A stretch of 64,000 nucleotides of DNA. It comes from Pseudomonadota bacterium (GTDB lineage: Bacteria > Pseudomonadota > Gammaproteobacteria > Xanthomonadales > Xanthomonadaceae). The translations under genes and the position numbers were made by a program. Location of the stretch: contig JAFEBV010000020.1 in assembly GCA_018242485.1 (NCBI GenBank), positions 62,001 through 126,000 of the forward strand. The letters are read 5' to 3'. Positions 56,225 to 64,000 of the stretch are shown in pieces; position 1 is the stretch's first letter; every line of letters starts with the position of its first letter. The notes beneath the pieces were generated by a model, which made no database searches, was not told the origin of the DNA, and saw nothing but the letters and a program-made list of their open reading frames with translations.

Positions 56225-57617
56225 TACCGCCGTGACCCACCAGACCCCCGCCGAACGCGATGCCGCCCTGCTGGCAGATGAAGCCCGCTACTGCTCCTTC
56301 GGCGACACCGTGCACTATTCCGAGCCGCCGAAGATCTTCGATCGCGGCGAGGGCAGTTACCTTTACGATGGCGCCGGCACGCCCTTTCTCGACCTGCAGA
56401 TGTGGTACTCGGCGGTCAACTTCGGCTATTCCAATGCGCGCCTCAACGACGCACTGAAGAAGCAGATCGACACCCTGCCGCAGGTGGCCAGCCAGTACCT
56501 GCACCCGACCAAGATCGAACTGGCCAAGGTCGTCGCGCAGGATGCGAAGAAAAAATGGGGGCTGGACGGCCGCGTGCACTTCAACGTCGGCGGCTCGCAG
56601 TCCGTCGAGGACTCGATGAAGCTGGTGCGCAACGCCAAGGGTGGCAAGAGCCTGATGTTCGCCTTCGAAGGCGGCTACCATGGGCGCACGCTGGGCGCTT
56701 CGGCGATCACCTCCTCGTACCGCTACCGCCGCCGCTACGGCCACTTCGATCGCGCCCAGTTCATCGAATTCCCGTACCACTTCCGCGGCCCCAAGGGCAT
56801 GTCGAAGGAGGAATACGGCGAGCACTGCGTGGCCAAGTTCGAGCGCCTGTTCGAGACCGAATACAACGGCGTGTGGGATCCCAAGGCCGGGCAGTGCGAG
56901 TACGCGGCGTTCTACGTCGAGCCCATCCAGGGCACCGGCGGCTACGTCATCCCGCCGCCGAACTTCTTCAAGGGCATCAAGCGCGTGCTCGACCAGCACG
57001 GCATCCTGCTGGTGGTCGATGAAATCCAGATGGGTTTCTTCCGCACCGGCAAGCTGTGGAGCATCGAGCACTTCGGCGTGCAACCCGACGTGTTGGTGTT
57101 CGGCAAGGCGCTCACCAACGGCCTGAACCCGCTGGCCGGCATCTGGGCGCGCGAGGAACTGATCAACCCGACCGTGTTCCCGCCCGGTTCGACGCATTCC
57201 ACCTTCGCCTCCAACCCGCTGGGCACCGCGGTCGGGCTGGAGACGATGAAGATGCTCGCCGAGACGGATTACGAAGCGATGGTGATGGCCAAGGGCGCGC
57301 ACTTCCTCGCAGGCTTGCAGGATTTGCAGAAGCGCCACAAGGAAATCGGCGACGTCGATGGCCTTGGTCTGGCGCTGCGCGCGGAGATCTGCGAAGCCGA
57401 CGGTTTCACGCCCAACAAGAAGCTGCTCGACCGCATGTGCGACATGGGTCTTGCCGGCGAGCTCGAGCACGCCGGCAAGAAGATCGGGCTGGTGCTGGAC
57501 GTGGGCGGCTACTACAAGAACGTCATCACCCTCGCGCCCTCGCTGCACATCAGCACCGAGGAAATCGACCTCGGCCTGAAGCTGCTCGATCAACTGCTGA
57601 CCAAGGCCAAACGCTGA
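56217..57617 (+). CDS. Class III PLP aminotransferase
   Basis: Fold-type I, class III aminotransferase of 466 residues of the ornithine/omega-amino acid type. It shows FNVGGSQSVEDSMKLVRNAKG, FEGGYHGRTLGASAITSSYR, LLVVDEIQMGFFRTGKLW and the PLP lysine in FGKALTNGLNPLAGI (about 297). The exact amine donor and acceptor cannot be decided. It is coupled to the HAD phosphatase by an eight-base overlap and followed, with a one-base overlap, by the DUF4337 gene, so the three form an operon. Confidence 0.88.
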   Translation: MPDTAVTHQTPAERDAALLADEARYCSFGDTVHYSEPPKIFDRGEGSYLYDGAGTPFLDLQMWYSAVNFGYSNARLNDALKKQIDTLPQVASQYLHPTKIELAKVVAQDAKKKWGLDGRVHFNVGGSQSVEDSMKLVRNAKGGKSLMFAFEGGYHGRTLGASAITSSYRYRRRYGHFDRAQFIEFPYHFRGPKGMSKEEYGEHCVAKFERLFETEYNGVWDPKAGQCEYAAFYVEPIQGTGGYVIPPPNFFKGIKRVLDQHGILLVVDEIQMGFFRTGKLWSIEHFGVQPDVLVFGKALTNGLNPLAGIWAREELINPTVFPPGSTHSTFASNPLGTAVGLETMKMLAETDYEAMVMAKGAHFLAGLQDLQKRHKEIGDVDGLGLALRAEICEADGFTPNKKLLDRMCDMGLAGELEHAGKKIGLVLDVGGYYKNVITLAPSLHISTEEIDLGLKLLDQLLTKAKR

Positions 57618-58201
57618 TGCCCGAAGGCCCCGAAGTCGATACCGACAACCTGCGCGAAGCCATCGACAAGGAGATCGAGCGCGAAGGCGGCAAACTGCTG
57701 CGCGCCATCGCGCTGAGCACGGCGCTGTTCGCCGCGCTGGCCGCGGTGGCCTCGCTGGAGGCCGGCAGCACGGTCAACGAGGCGCTGGTGCTCAAGACCG
57801 AGTCCACGCGCCTGCAGGCGCAGGCCTCCGACCAGTGGGCCTACTACCAGGCCAAGGGCGTGAAAGCGGCCATCGCCCACGACGCGCAAGGCCCGTGGCT
57901 GGCGCTCAAGCAAGCCCCGCCGGCCGACCTGCCCGGCAAGGAAGCGCGTTACCTGAAAGAGCAGCAGGACATCGCCGCCAAGGCCCACGATCTGGAACAA
58001 CAGCGCGACGAGAAATCCGTGGAAGCCGACCATCTGGTGCACCGCCACCACGGCTTCGCGCGCGCGGTCGCCTTGCTGCAGGTCGGCATCGCCCTGGGCG
58101 CGGTCGCCGCGCTGACCAAGTCCCGTCCCGTGTGGCTGGGCTCGCTGCTGCTGGGCATCGCCGGTGGCAGTCTGTTCGGCTGGGGACTGCTGTCGGGCTG
58201 A
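57617..58201 (+). CDS. DUF4337 family membrane protein
   Basis: Protein of 194 residues with a coiled-coil-prone polar start (EAIDKEIEREGGKLLRAIAL), a first membrane segment (about 29-48), a central helical part rich in Lys/Glu/Gln and two C-terminal membrane segments (about 148-192, ending GSLFGWGLLSG). The pattern fits DUF4337, which has no known function. ATG 57617 overlaps the stop of the aminotransferase gene. Membership of DUF4337 is by pattern only. Confidence 0.75.
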   Translation: MPEGPEVDTDNLREAIDKEIEREGGKLLRAIALSTALFAALAAVASLEAGSTVNEALVLKTESTRLQAQASDQWAYYQAKGVKAAIAHDAQGPWLALKQAPPADLPGKEARYLKEQQDIAAKAHDLEQQRDEKSVEADHLVHRHHGFARAVALLQVGIALGAVAALTKSRPVWLGSLLLGIAGGSLFGWGLLSG

Positions 58202-58221
58202 GGGCGCGGATCGTTTCGTAT

Positions 58222-58248
58222 TCCTTCCCCCGCGAGGCGAGGGAGGGA
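58222..58248. repeat. Degenerate REP-like palindrome
   Basis: TTCCTTCCCCCGCGAGGCGAGGGAGGGAA: an imperfect palindrome of the same family as the element in bioB, in the gap between the DUF4337 gene and the convergent exported-protein gene. Confidence 0.6.
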
Positions 58249-58319
58249 ATGCAATCGCCGACAGCCGCATGCATGCGTGACGTGCGTTGTGGCGTCTTCG
58301 CAGGCGGCAGGGCGCATCG

Positions 58320-59015
58320 TCAGCGCGTGAACTTGTCCGGGAATGCCTTGATCAACCCCGCGCTGAGCATGTCGGCCAGCATCATCATGTGCGCCTCGGC
58401 CTTGCCGTAGGCGGCGATGCCATCGGCGTAATGGCCCTGCAACACGGCGGTGGCGTACACCAGCGTGGTGTCGATGTGGCCCTTGAGCATTTCGCGGATG
58501 TCGTCCTTCTTCCAGTTCGGGTTGGCGCCGGCGAGGAAGTCGGCGATCTGCTGCGCGTTCGCGTAGGCGGCCGCGATGGCCTTGTCCAATGCGGGCTTGT
58601 CGCCGGCCTTGGCTGCCTTCACCACCGCCACCGCGCCGGCGATGTGTTCCTGCAGCAGCTTGGTCAGCGCATCGCCGGCGGCATCGCCATAGTACGGCTT
58701 GATCGCATTGCCGATGTCCACCTGGTTCTGCATCAGGCGCGCGGCCGTGGCCTCGGTGGCCGGCGAATCGCTGGCCAGCGCGGTCACCGCCGCATAGGTC
58801 CATTCCATGTGCTGCGCCCACAGGCCCTGCATGGCCGAATACAACGCGCTCATGCTGGACGTGCGGCAGTCGGCCGCGCCGGCATGCATGGCATGCCCGG
58901 GATGGGCGTAGGCGGTGACCGGGACGATCGCGGGGGACGCCATCAAGACGGCGGTGGCGCCGGCGAGGACGAGATGGCGGATGGTGGCGAAACGGGCATG
59001 CTTCAGCGTGGACAT
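58320..59015 (-). CDS. Exported four-helix protein of a family also found in Firmicutes
   Basis: Protein of 231 residues with a signal peptide ([23 protein letters not shown]) and a His-rich start after cleavage (HPGHAMHAG). The mature part matches, from memory, a helical family common in Bacillus that is often mislabelled: [62 protein letters not shown] and a C-terminal [10 protein letters not shown]. Conserved His/Glu positions suggest a metal-binding four-helix bundle, but no activity is known. GGAG lies seven bases before ATG 59015. It is divergent from the TlpA-like gene. Confidence 0.78.
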   Translation of the reverse strand: MSTLKHARFATIRHLVLAGATAVLMASPAIVPVTAYAHPGHAMHAGAADCRTSSMSALYSAMQGLWAQHMEWTYAAVTALASDSPATEATAARLMQNQVDIGNAIKPYYGDAAGDALTKLLQEHIAGAVAVVKAAKAGDKPALDKAIAAAYANAQQIADFLAGANPNWKKDDIREMLKGHIDTTLVYATAVLQGHYADGIAAYGKAEAHMMMLADMLSAGLIKAFPDKFTR

Positions 59016-59317
59016 GGCGATACTCCGAAGGCGGTGGGGTTGAGGATCGGTCTGCGTCGGATGACGTATCGGTACCGTCCTGCCCATTCGATGCAGCGAC
59101 TGCAAGATGTGTTCCCGCCGTTGCAGCATGGCTTGGTTCATGGCGTCGCCCTGCAGGTCACGGTCGATGCGAACAGATTCGCGGCGCGCATGGTTCGGCA
59201 CGCATAGTGGCAACGCGGCCTCGTGCATGGATGACCTTTACACAGTCGCAGCCATCCCTTCCCGCAAGACGCCGGCTAGAATCGGAACCTTGCGTGTTTC
59301 GATGGACGGATGCTGCG
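59016..59317. other. About 300 bp between divergent genes, nothing recognised
   Basis: Region between the exported four-helix protein and the TlpA-like gene. Open frames here extend either gene upstream but have no protein-like features. No strong palindrome was found; promoters for both genes are expected. Confidence 0.4.
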
Positions 59318-59812
59318 ATGCGCGTTCTTTGCCTGATCCTGGCCTGCTGCCTTGCTTCCACTGCATGGGCCAAAGGCCTCGCGGTCGGCGCGCCCGCGCC
59401 GGAGGTGACGGCGACGACCCTCGACGGCGGTCGTTTCGATCTCGCGGCAGCCAAGAGCAAGGTGGTGCTGGTGCACTTCTGGGCAACGTGGTGCGAGCCG
59501 TGCCGGGTCGAGATGCCGGCGATGGATGCCTTCTTCCGTGCGCACAAGGACGAAGGGTTCGCGATGATTGCGATCAGCCTCGATGAGCCTGCCGATCTGG
59601 CGAAAGTGAAGGAGGCGATGCGCGGCATGGACTACCCGGCCGCCCTGTTGTCCGCCACGCAGGCCAAGGGTTACGGCCGCATCTGGCGGGTGCCGTTGAC
59701 CTTCGCGATCGACCGCCGTGGCATCCTGCGCCGCGACGGTTTCAAGTACACCGAGATCCTCGACGCGGCGGCGCTGGATCGCGAGGTGTTGCCGCTGCTG
59801 CGCGAGAAGTGA
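59318..59812 (+). CDS. TlpA/ResA-like periplasmic thioredoxin
   Basis: Protein of 164 residues with a signal peptide (MRVLCLILACCLASTAWA) and a thioredoxin fold with the active site WCEPC (Cys59, Cys62). The surrounding pattern PAPEVTATTLDGGRFDLAA, VVLVHFWATWCEPCRVEMPAM and VPLTFAIDRRG is of the TlpA/ResA group, which reduces disulfides in the periplasm, for example for cytochrome or copper-site maturation. ATG 59318 gives the signal peptide; longer starts are rejected. It converges with the CxxCxC membrane protein gene. Confidence 0.9.
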   Translation: MRVLCLILACCLASTAWAKGLAVGAPAPEVTATTLDGGRFDLAAAKSKVVLVHFWATWCEPCRVEMPAMDAFFRAHKDEGFAMIAISLDEPADLAKVKEAMRGMDYPAALLSATQAKGYGRIWRVPLTFAIDRRGILRRDGFKYTEILDAAALDREVLPLLREK

Positions 59813-59840
59813 TCGCGCACCGAACCAGCGTCGCGCCGAT

Positions 59841-60887
59841 TCAGAACCCCGCGCTGACGCCCGCCGTCGCCGTCCAGCGCGGGAACAACTGGTAGCCCTG
59901 CAAATGGCTGTACAGCGGTACTTGCACGAAGCCGTACAGTTGCAGGTTGCTCCGCAGGTTCACGGTGATGCCGGGACTGAGGTAGACCACGGTGCCGGCG
60001 GTGTCGAACGTATCGGCGAGCGCGCCCAGATCGCGACTCTTGCGCAGCAGGTTGATCTGCACCTGCGGCACCCAACCGGGGTTGGCTTCGTAGCGCAGGC
60101 CGGCGCTCACCGTGAACTGATTGCCCGGACGGTAATCGCCGCCGGCTTGATCGAGTTTGTGCAAGATCGCGGCCTGGAACTGGCCGTCGGCGTAGGCGTC
60201 GAAATCCTGGCTGATCGCCTGATACCAGTACGCTCCGACGATGACATCGGTGCTGCCGGTGCCGGCCTGCAGACTGGTGTCGAGCGCGTCGCCGGTCGCC
60301 GGGCCGTATGCGAAGCGTTTGGGGTGGCCGTAGATCGTTCCGTCTGAACCTTGCCCGCCGTCGTTGCCGGTCGGCAGCTTCAGCCCGATCTGCACGCCGA
60401 GGTTGTGGGTCGGCAGGAATCCCTGCCAGCTCGCCATCAGCTTCACGTCGCCCAAGCCCGAAAGCGCGACGCCGCTGAGCTGGCCGGGCGCGGTCTCGGT
60501 CGGGGTGAAGGGAGCATTCTGCGTGCCGTAGGTCGTGTGGTTGCGCGACACCCACGGCAGCACGACGGTGAATCCCCAGTCCGTATTCGGTCGATACGTC
60601 AGGCTCAGGTTGAGGTAACGGTTGATGGTGTGCTTCTCGATCTCGCCGCCGCCGGCGGAAGGATCGGAGGGCTGGTTCACGACTTGCGCCGGCGATGCCG
60701 GGTCGGTGCCCGAGCGCAACTGGCCCTGGTCGATGTAGCTGTAGTCGAGATTGATCCGCCAGCCTGGTTGCGAGGAATAACCGGCCGCCGCATCCGTGCT
60801 GAGCGTGCAACCGCAGGTGGCGCAGGCGAAGGCATCCATCGGAAGCAAAAACAGTGCAGCACACAAGGCTCGCGAAAGCAGCGTCAT
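59841..60887 (-). CDS. Outer-membrane-like protein with N-terminal CATCGC motif
   Basis: Protein of 348 residues with a signal peptide (LCAALFLLPMDAFA) directly followed by CATCGC (near residue 20), then a beta-strand-rich body (WRINLDYSYIDQGQLR, LNLSLTYRPNTDWGFTVVLPW, YGFVQVPLYSHLQGYQLFPR) ending in Phe, typical of outer-membrane barrels. Similar proteins are often labelled transporter. The Cys cluster right after cleavage may bind metal, heme or a disulfide partner such as the adjacent TlpA-like protein (inference). ATG 60887 gives the signal peptide. Confidence 0.78.
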   Translation of the reverse strand: MTLLSRALCAALFLLPMDAFACATCGCTLSTDAAAGYSSQPGWRINLDYSYIDQGQLRSGTDPASPAQVVNQPSDPSAGGGEIEKHTINRYLNLSLTYRPNTDWGFTVVLPWVSRNHTTYGTQNAPFTPTETAPGQLSGVALSGLGDVKLMASWQGFLPTHNLGVQIGLKLPTGNDGGQGSDGTIYGHPKRFAYGPATGDALDTSLQAGTGSTDVIVGAYWYQAISQDFDAYADGQFQAAILHKLDQAGGDYRPGNQFTVSAGLRYEANPGWVPQVQINLLRKSRDLGALADTFDTAGTVVYLSPGITVNLRSNLQLYGFVQVPLYSHLQGYQLFPRWTATAGVSAGF

Positions 60888-61209
60888 GAATGCTCTCGAA
60901 TGGGAAGCAGGAACGAGAACGGCGCGGGCCATCAACCGCCATGATGCGGTGACGCCCTCGTATGCCGGGTTATACATTTGATGCGGCGTTCATGCGCTGC
61001 GTTCCCGGGAAACATGATGCGTTTTTTCGCCGGGCTGGCTGGCGTGCTAGAGCGGGTTTCGCTGTTCTGTACGACGTAACTTCTTCCGATAAATGGTGTT
61101 CCTGCGATATCAGGTTGCCTTGGGTTCTACCCCCGGAATCTGCCTCGCTGGCGACCCTTGGCCGACCCACACGAAGGCGGTGGCGCAGGTGGTTGGCGGA
61201 CTACCCCTT
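60888..61209. other. 322-bp gap without a supported gene
   Basis: Lies upstream of the CATCGC protein gene and downstream of the gamma-carbonic-anhydrase-like gene, both on the minus strand. It is less GC-rich around 61015-61100, which may mark the promoter for the former. Open frames on the plus strand are antisense to the neighbouring gene and are not supported. Confidence 0.4.
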
Positions 61210-61761
61210 TCAGACCGGTGGCTGTATGCCAGACACGATCCCAGCCAGATAGCGATCCTTGAGCTTCACGTAGTGCGCAGCCGAATAGTAAAACTGCTCG
61301 ATCTGCGCGGAGTCGAGCCGGCGCACGCAGCGCGCGGGGTTGCCCATCCACAACTCGCCCTCGCCGACGATCTTGCCCGGCGCGATCACCGCGCCGGCGG
61401 CGACGAAGCCGTGGCGGCGCACGATCGCGCCGTCGAGCACGGTGGCGTGCATGCCGATCAGGCAGGCGTCCTCGATGGTGCAGGCGTGGATCACCGCGGC
61501 GTGGCCGATGGTCACGTCGGCGCCGATCAAGCAGGGAAAGCCGTCGCCGGTGTAGGGGCCGGCGTGGGTGACGTGCACGATCGCGCCGTCCTGCACATTG
61601 GTGCGCGCGCCGATGCGGATGTGGTGGACATCGCCGCGCACCACCGCAGCCGGCCAGATCGAGGCGTCCTCGCCGAGGACGACATCGCCGATCACGGTCG
61701 CGGCTGGATCGACGTAGGCGCGCGCGCCGAGGGTGGGGAAGGTGTCGAGATAGGGGCGCAT
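61210..61761 (-). CDS. Gamma-carbonic anhydrase-like (YrdA/PaaY type) protein
   Basis: Left-handed beta-helix protein of 183 residues. Hexapeptide repeats run through most of it (VIGDVVLGEDASIWPAAVVR, ARTNVQDGAIVHVTH), with the zinc-ligand pattern of His in AIVHVTH, GHAAVIHA and LIGMHATVLDGA. This is the YrdA/gamma-CA-like group; many members bind zinc but carbonic anhydrase activity is often not proven. ATG 61761 is used and has no clear ribosome site. A palindromic repeat region lies just upstream. Confidence 0.9.
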   Translation of the reverse strand: MRPYLDTFPTLGARAYVDPAATVIGDVVLGEDASIWPAAVVRGDVHHIRIGARTNVQDGAIVHVTHAGPYTGDGFPCLIGADVTIGHAAVIHACTIEDACLIGMHATVLDGAIVRRHGFVAAGAVIAPGKIVGEGELWMGNPARCVRRLDSAQIEQFYYSAAHYVKLKDRYLAGIVSGIQPPV

Positions 61762-61813
61762 GGGGTGGGCGAGTAGAGTGGAGAAAGACGAAAGGCATGA
61801 GGCGCGAAATGTT

Positions 61814-62030
61814 CCTTCTCCCACTGGGAGAAGGTGGCGCGAAGCGCCGGATGAGGGAATATCGCACAGGCGCAAAGCAGGTTTGCCTTGACCTGCCACA
61901 TCCTTCCCTCATCCGCCCTGCGGGCACCTCGCCCCGCGCCCCAGCCTCCGCGCCAGCGCGGAGGCGCTCGATGTTGCGCAAACCCGTGGTTCGCAAACGC
62001 AACATCGAGCCCCAAGGGGAGAAGGGATAA
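61814..62030. repeat. Composite palindromic element before the aldehyde dehydrogenase gene
   Basis: It begins with a nine-bp palindrome (CCTTCTCCC/GGGAGAAGG, ACT loop), then GGCGC-GAA-GCGCC and GATGAGGGAA. It continues with CCTCATCCGCCCTGCGGGCA and ends with AAGGGGAGAAGGGA, roughly the inverse of its start. The same motifs occur around bioH/bioC. It fills most of the 317-bp gap and looks like one full-length copy of the interspersed element. Confidence 0.75.
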
Positions 62031-62078
62031 GCCGGGATTGGAGTGATTGTACGACTGCGCGGCACTACACTCGGGCGC

Positions 62079-63500
62079 ATGGACACCACCACCGCCACGC
62101 CCGTCGCCGATCTGCTGCCCACCCTGAAGAAACTGCGCGCCGCGCAGGCCGCGCGCGTGCCCGATTACGCGCAGCGCCGCGACGACCTCGACCGCTTGCG
62201 CAGCGCGTTCCAGCGCCGCGTGGAGGAGATGGCGAAGATCGTCAGCGCCGACTTCGGCAACCGCTCGCGGCACGAGAGCCTGGTCGCCGACGGCATGACC
62301 GTGCTGGGCGAGATCGACCACCTGCGCCGGCATCTCAAATCGTGGATGCGCCCGCGCGGACGTGCGGTGAACTGGCTGTTCCTGCCGGCGCGCGCGCAGG
62401 TGCGCATGCAGCCGCTGGGCGTGGTCGGGGTGATCTCGCCGTGGAACTACCCGGTGAGTCTGGCGCTCAATCCGCTGGCCGCCGCGATCGCCGCCGGCAA
62501 CCACGTGATGCTCAAGCCCTCCGAACACACCCCGCGCACCAGCGCCTTCCTGCGCGATCTGCTCGGCGAGGTGTTCCCGGCCGAGCGGGTGGTGGTGGCG
62601 ACCGGCGGGCCGGAGGTCGCCGCGGCGTTCTCCACGCTGCCGTTCGATCATCTGTTCTTCACCGGCTCGACCGCGCTGGGGCGCAAGGTGATGGCTGCCG
62701 CCGCGCAGAACCTCGTGCCGGTAACGCTGGAACTGGGCGGCAAGTCGCCGTGCGTGATCGCGCCGGATTTCCCGCTGCCGCTGGCGGCGCAGCGCATCGC
62801 CGCCGGCAAGTGGCTCAACGCCGGCCAGACCTGCATCGCGCCCGATTACCTGCTGGTGCCGCAGGCCGCGCGCGATGCGTTCGTGGATGCGCTGGGTGTG
62901 GCGGTGCGCGCACGCTTCCCGCGCATCGACGGCAATCCCGACTACACCAGCATCGTCAACGAAGGCCAGTACCGCCGCTTGCGCGGCTATCTCGATGAAG
63001 CGGCATCACGCGGCGTGCGCAGCATCGAACTCGTCGCGTGCGAGCGCGACGCAGCCGACGCGCAACGCCTGATCCCGCCGACGCTGGTGCTCGATCCACC
63101 CGACGATCTGGCGCTGATGCGCGAGGAAATCTTCGGCCCGATCCTGCCGATCAAAACCTATCGCAGCCTCGATGAAGCCATCGTCTACATCAACGCCCAT
63201 CCGCGCCCGCTGGCGCTGTACCACTTCGACAACGACGGCGCGCGTGTGCAGCAGATGCTCGAGCGCACCGTCGCCGGCGGGGTGTCGATCAACGACACGG
63301 TGATGCACTACGCGCAAGATCGCCTGCCCTTCGGCGGCGTCGGGCCGTCGGGCATGGGCCGCTATCACGGCTACGACGGCTTCGCGACCTTCAGCCATCC
63401 CAAGGCGGTGCTGTACCAGTCGCGACTGTCGTCGATGGCGCTGTTCAAGCCGCCGTATCGTGGGCTGGCGGACAGGCTGGTGAAGTTTTTGACGCGGTGA
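62079..63500 (+). CDS. Aldehyde dehydrogenase, coniferyl-aldehyde type
   Basis: NAD(P)-dependent aldehyde dehydrogenase of 473 residues. Visible are VVGVISPWNYPVSLALNPLA, KPSEHTPRTS (nucleotide binding), ELGGKSPCVIAPD with the general-base Glu, and the catalytic Cys252 in AGQTCIAPDY. The C-terminal membrane-proximal KPPYRGLADRL resembles class 3-like and coniferyl aldehyde dehydrogenases. It probably oxidises aromatic or long aliphatic aldehydes. ATG 62079 is used; an earlier in-frame start gives a non-family extension. Confidence 0.9.
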   Translation: MDTTTATPVADLLPTLKKLRAAQAARVPDYAQRRDDLDRLRSAFQRRVEEMAKIVSADFGNRSRHESLVADGMTVLGEIDHLRRHLKSWMRPRGRAVNWLFLPARAQVRMQPLGVVGVISPWNYPVSLALNPLAAAIAAGNHVMLKPSEHTPRTSAFLRDLLGEVFPAERVVVATGGPEVAAAFSTLPFDHLFFTGSTALGRKVMAAAAQNLVPVTLELGGKSPCVIAPDFPLPLAAQRIAAGKWLNAGQTCIAPDYLLVPQAARDAFVDALGVAVRARFPRIDGNPDYTSIVNEGQYRRLRGYLDEAASRGVRSIELVACERDAADAQRLIPPTLVLDPPDDLALMREEIFGPILPIKTYRSLDEAIVYINAHPRPLALYHFDNDGARVQQMLERTVAGGVSINDTVMHYAQDRLPFGGVGPSGMGRYHGYDGFATFSHPKAVLYQSRLSSMALFKPPYRGLADRLVKFLTR

Positions 63501-63572
63501 TGGGGCCCCGGTCGGACAAGGCCTCCCTCGACAGCTGATTCTATTCCCGCTGATGACGGTTGCCCATGCCGT

Positions 63573-63622
63573 CGTCATTCCGGGGCTGTCCGCGCTGTTT
63601 GCGGACAGAACCCGGAATCCAG
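63573..63622. repeat. 50-bp interspersed repeat, copy B
   Basis: Same element as 44901-44950 (47 of 50 positions). In this copy the inner stem CTGTCCGC/GCGGACAG is perfect, nested in ATTCCGGG/CCCGGAAT. It lies in the 417-bp gap between the aldehyde dehydrogenase and the transporter gene. Confidence 0.85.
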
Positions 63623-63689
63623 TGGCTTTCTCCTCGACGTAACAAGAGCATGCGCCGGGTTGGGATAGGGCAAGTGGACGTGACGGCTT

Positions 63690-63746
63690 GCCCCCATCCC
63701 ATCCCTCCCCCGCAAGCGGGGGAAGGTGCCGAAGGCGGATGGGGGC
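63690..63746. repeat. REP-like palindrome with outer inverted ends
   Basis: Inner palindrome 63703-63726 (CCCTCCCCCGC with GCGGGGGAAGG, one mismatch) of the bioB type, enclosed by a perfect 10-bp outer pair (GCCCCCATCC at 63690 and GGATGGGGGC at 63737). The outer pair shows where the ends of this family probably are. Confidence 0.8.
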
Positions 63747-63917
63747 GATTCGCAGGCAGTGGCAGACGCGAACCGCACACCGGCTAGCGCGCCCACCCAT
63801 CAAGCGAAGGAAGGAGCCGTGGCCAGCGATCGATCATGATCGGGTGGCCCTTGCTGCCGACAGGTTCTGCTGTTGCGACCCCCTGCGCTCGAGGGTTTCC
63901 GAACCACAGCAGGTACC

Positions 63918-64000
63918 ATGTCGCCGATGAGACCGGGCCGCCTGCTGCCGCTGATCGTGTCCTGCGCCTTGTTCATCGAGAGCATGGATTCGACCGCGAT
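63918..64000 (+). CDS. MFS transporter of the DHA2 type (start only)
   Basis: Only the first 27 codons are inside the window. After MSPMRPGRL comes a hydrophobic helix LPLIVSCALFIESMDSTA, which matches the first helix and the conserved FxxxLDxTIV-type motif of 14-helix DHA2 drug transporters. Either ATG 63918 or 63927 could be the start. The rest lies beyond the window edge, so substrate and full identity are unknown. Confidence 0.65.
   Translation, partial: MSPMRPGRLLPLIVSCALFIESMDSTA

Noticed and set aside
61093..61776. Plus-strand open frame antisense to the gamma-carbonic-anhydrase-like gene
   Set aside because: Hexapeptide repeats and zinc ligands prove the minus-strand gene; the antisense product is a mirror-like shadow.

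Overview
The window is GC-rich and densely packed with bacterial genes. It most likely comes from a gammaproteobacterium of the order Lysobacterales (Xanthomonadales), possibly Rhodanobacteraceae. This is inferred from gene content and order (pilC-pilD near coaE; recC-recB-recD; comF next to bioB-bioF-bioH-bioC; pepN; rplM-rpsI; a thiC preceded by a TPP riboswitch; queF-zapE), from the LuxR-type regulator and autotransporter style, and from families of GC-rich palindromic repeats between genes. No species name can be given from sequence alone.

Layout. 1-5.8 kb: end of pilC, pilD, two tandem EptA/CptA-like phosphoethanolamine transferases, then coaE. 5.9-14.9 kb (minus strand): the recC-recB-recD operon for RecBCD, with ATGA overlaps. 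15-20.6 kb: ubiA, an unknown exported protein, a LuxR-type regulator and a divergent autotransporter with a C9 tract between them. 20.7-26 kb: comF, then the biotin genes bioB, bioF, bioH and bioC, whose ends are altered by palindromic repeats. 26-31 kb: a bPH2 membrane protein, a threonine dehydratase-like enzyme, pepN and an aromatic/glycine-rich lipoprotein. 31.2-32.3 kb: rplM-rpsI with a clear promoter, then tRNA-Gln(CTG). 32.6-38 kb: an acyl-CoA dehydrogenase, a Kef-type antiporter and a secreted S10 carboxypeptidase. 38.2-38.4 kb: a 159-bp element with terminal inverted repeats and a chain of perfect hairpins. 38.4-44.8 kb: a redox operon encoding a GltD-like flavoprotein with Fe-S clusters and a 2-oxoacid:ferredoxin oxidoreductase, with a SEL1/prolyl-4-hydroxylase gene between its alpha and beta subunit genes. 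45-47.1 kb: TPP riboswitch and thiC. 47.2-49.7 kb: a PIN/RHH toxin-antitoxin pair in reversed order, an exported unknown protein with a strong terminator, and a Dps protein. 50.1-57.6 kb: alaA-like aminotransferase, SGNH lipoprotein, queF, zapE, alpha/beta hydrolase, cytochrome c5, MtnX-like phosphatase and class III aminotransferase. 57.6-64 kb: DUF4337 protein, exported helical protein, TlpA-like thioredoxin, CxxCxC outer-membrane-like protein, gamma-carbonic-anhydrase-like protein, aldehyde dehydrogenase and the start of an MFS transporter.

Most of the window is ordinary housekeeping. The most unusual parts are the hairpin element at 38.2 kb, the 2-oxoglutarate-themed operon beside it, palindromic repeats that have become part of the bioB and bioH reading frames, C8/C9 tracts in or before surface-related genes, and low-complexity expansions inside ept, recB, recC and bioB. 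No CRISPR array, phage, integrase or complete insertion sequence was seen.
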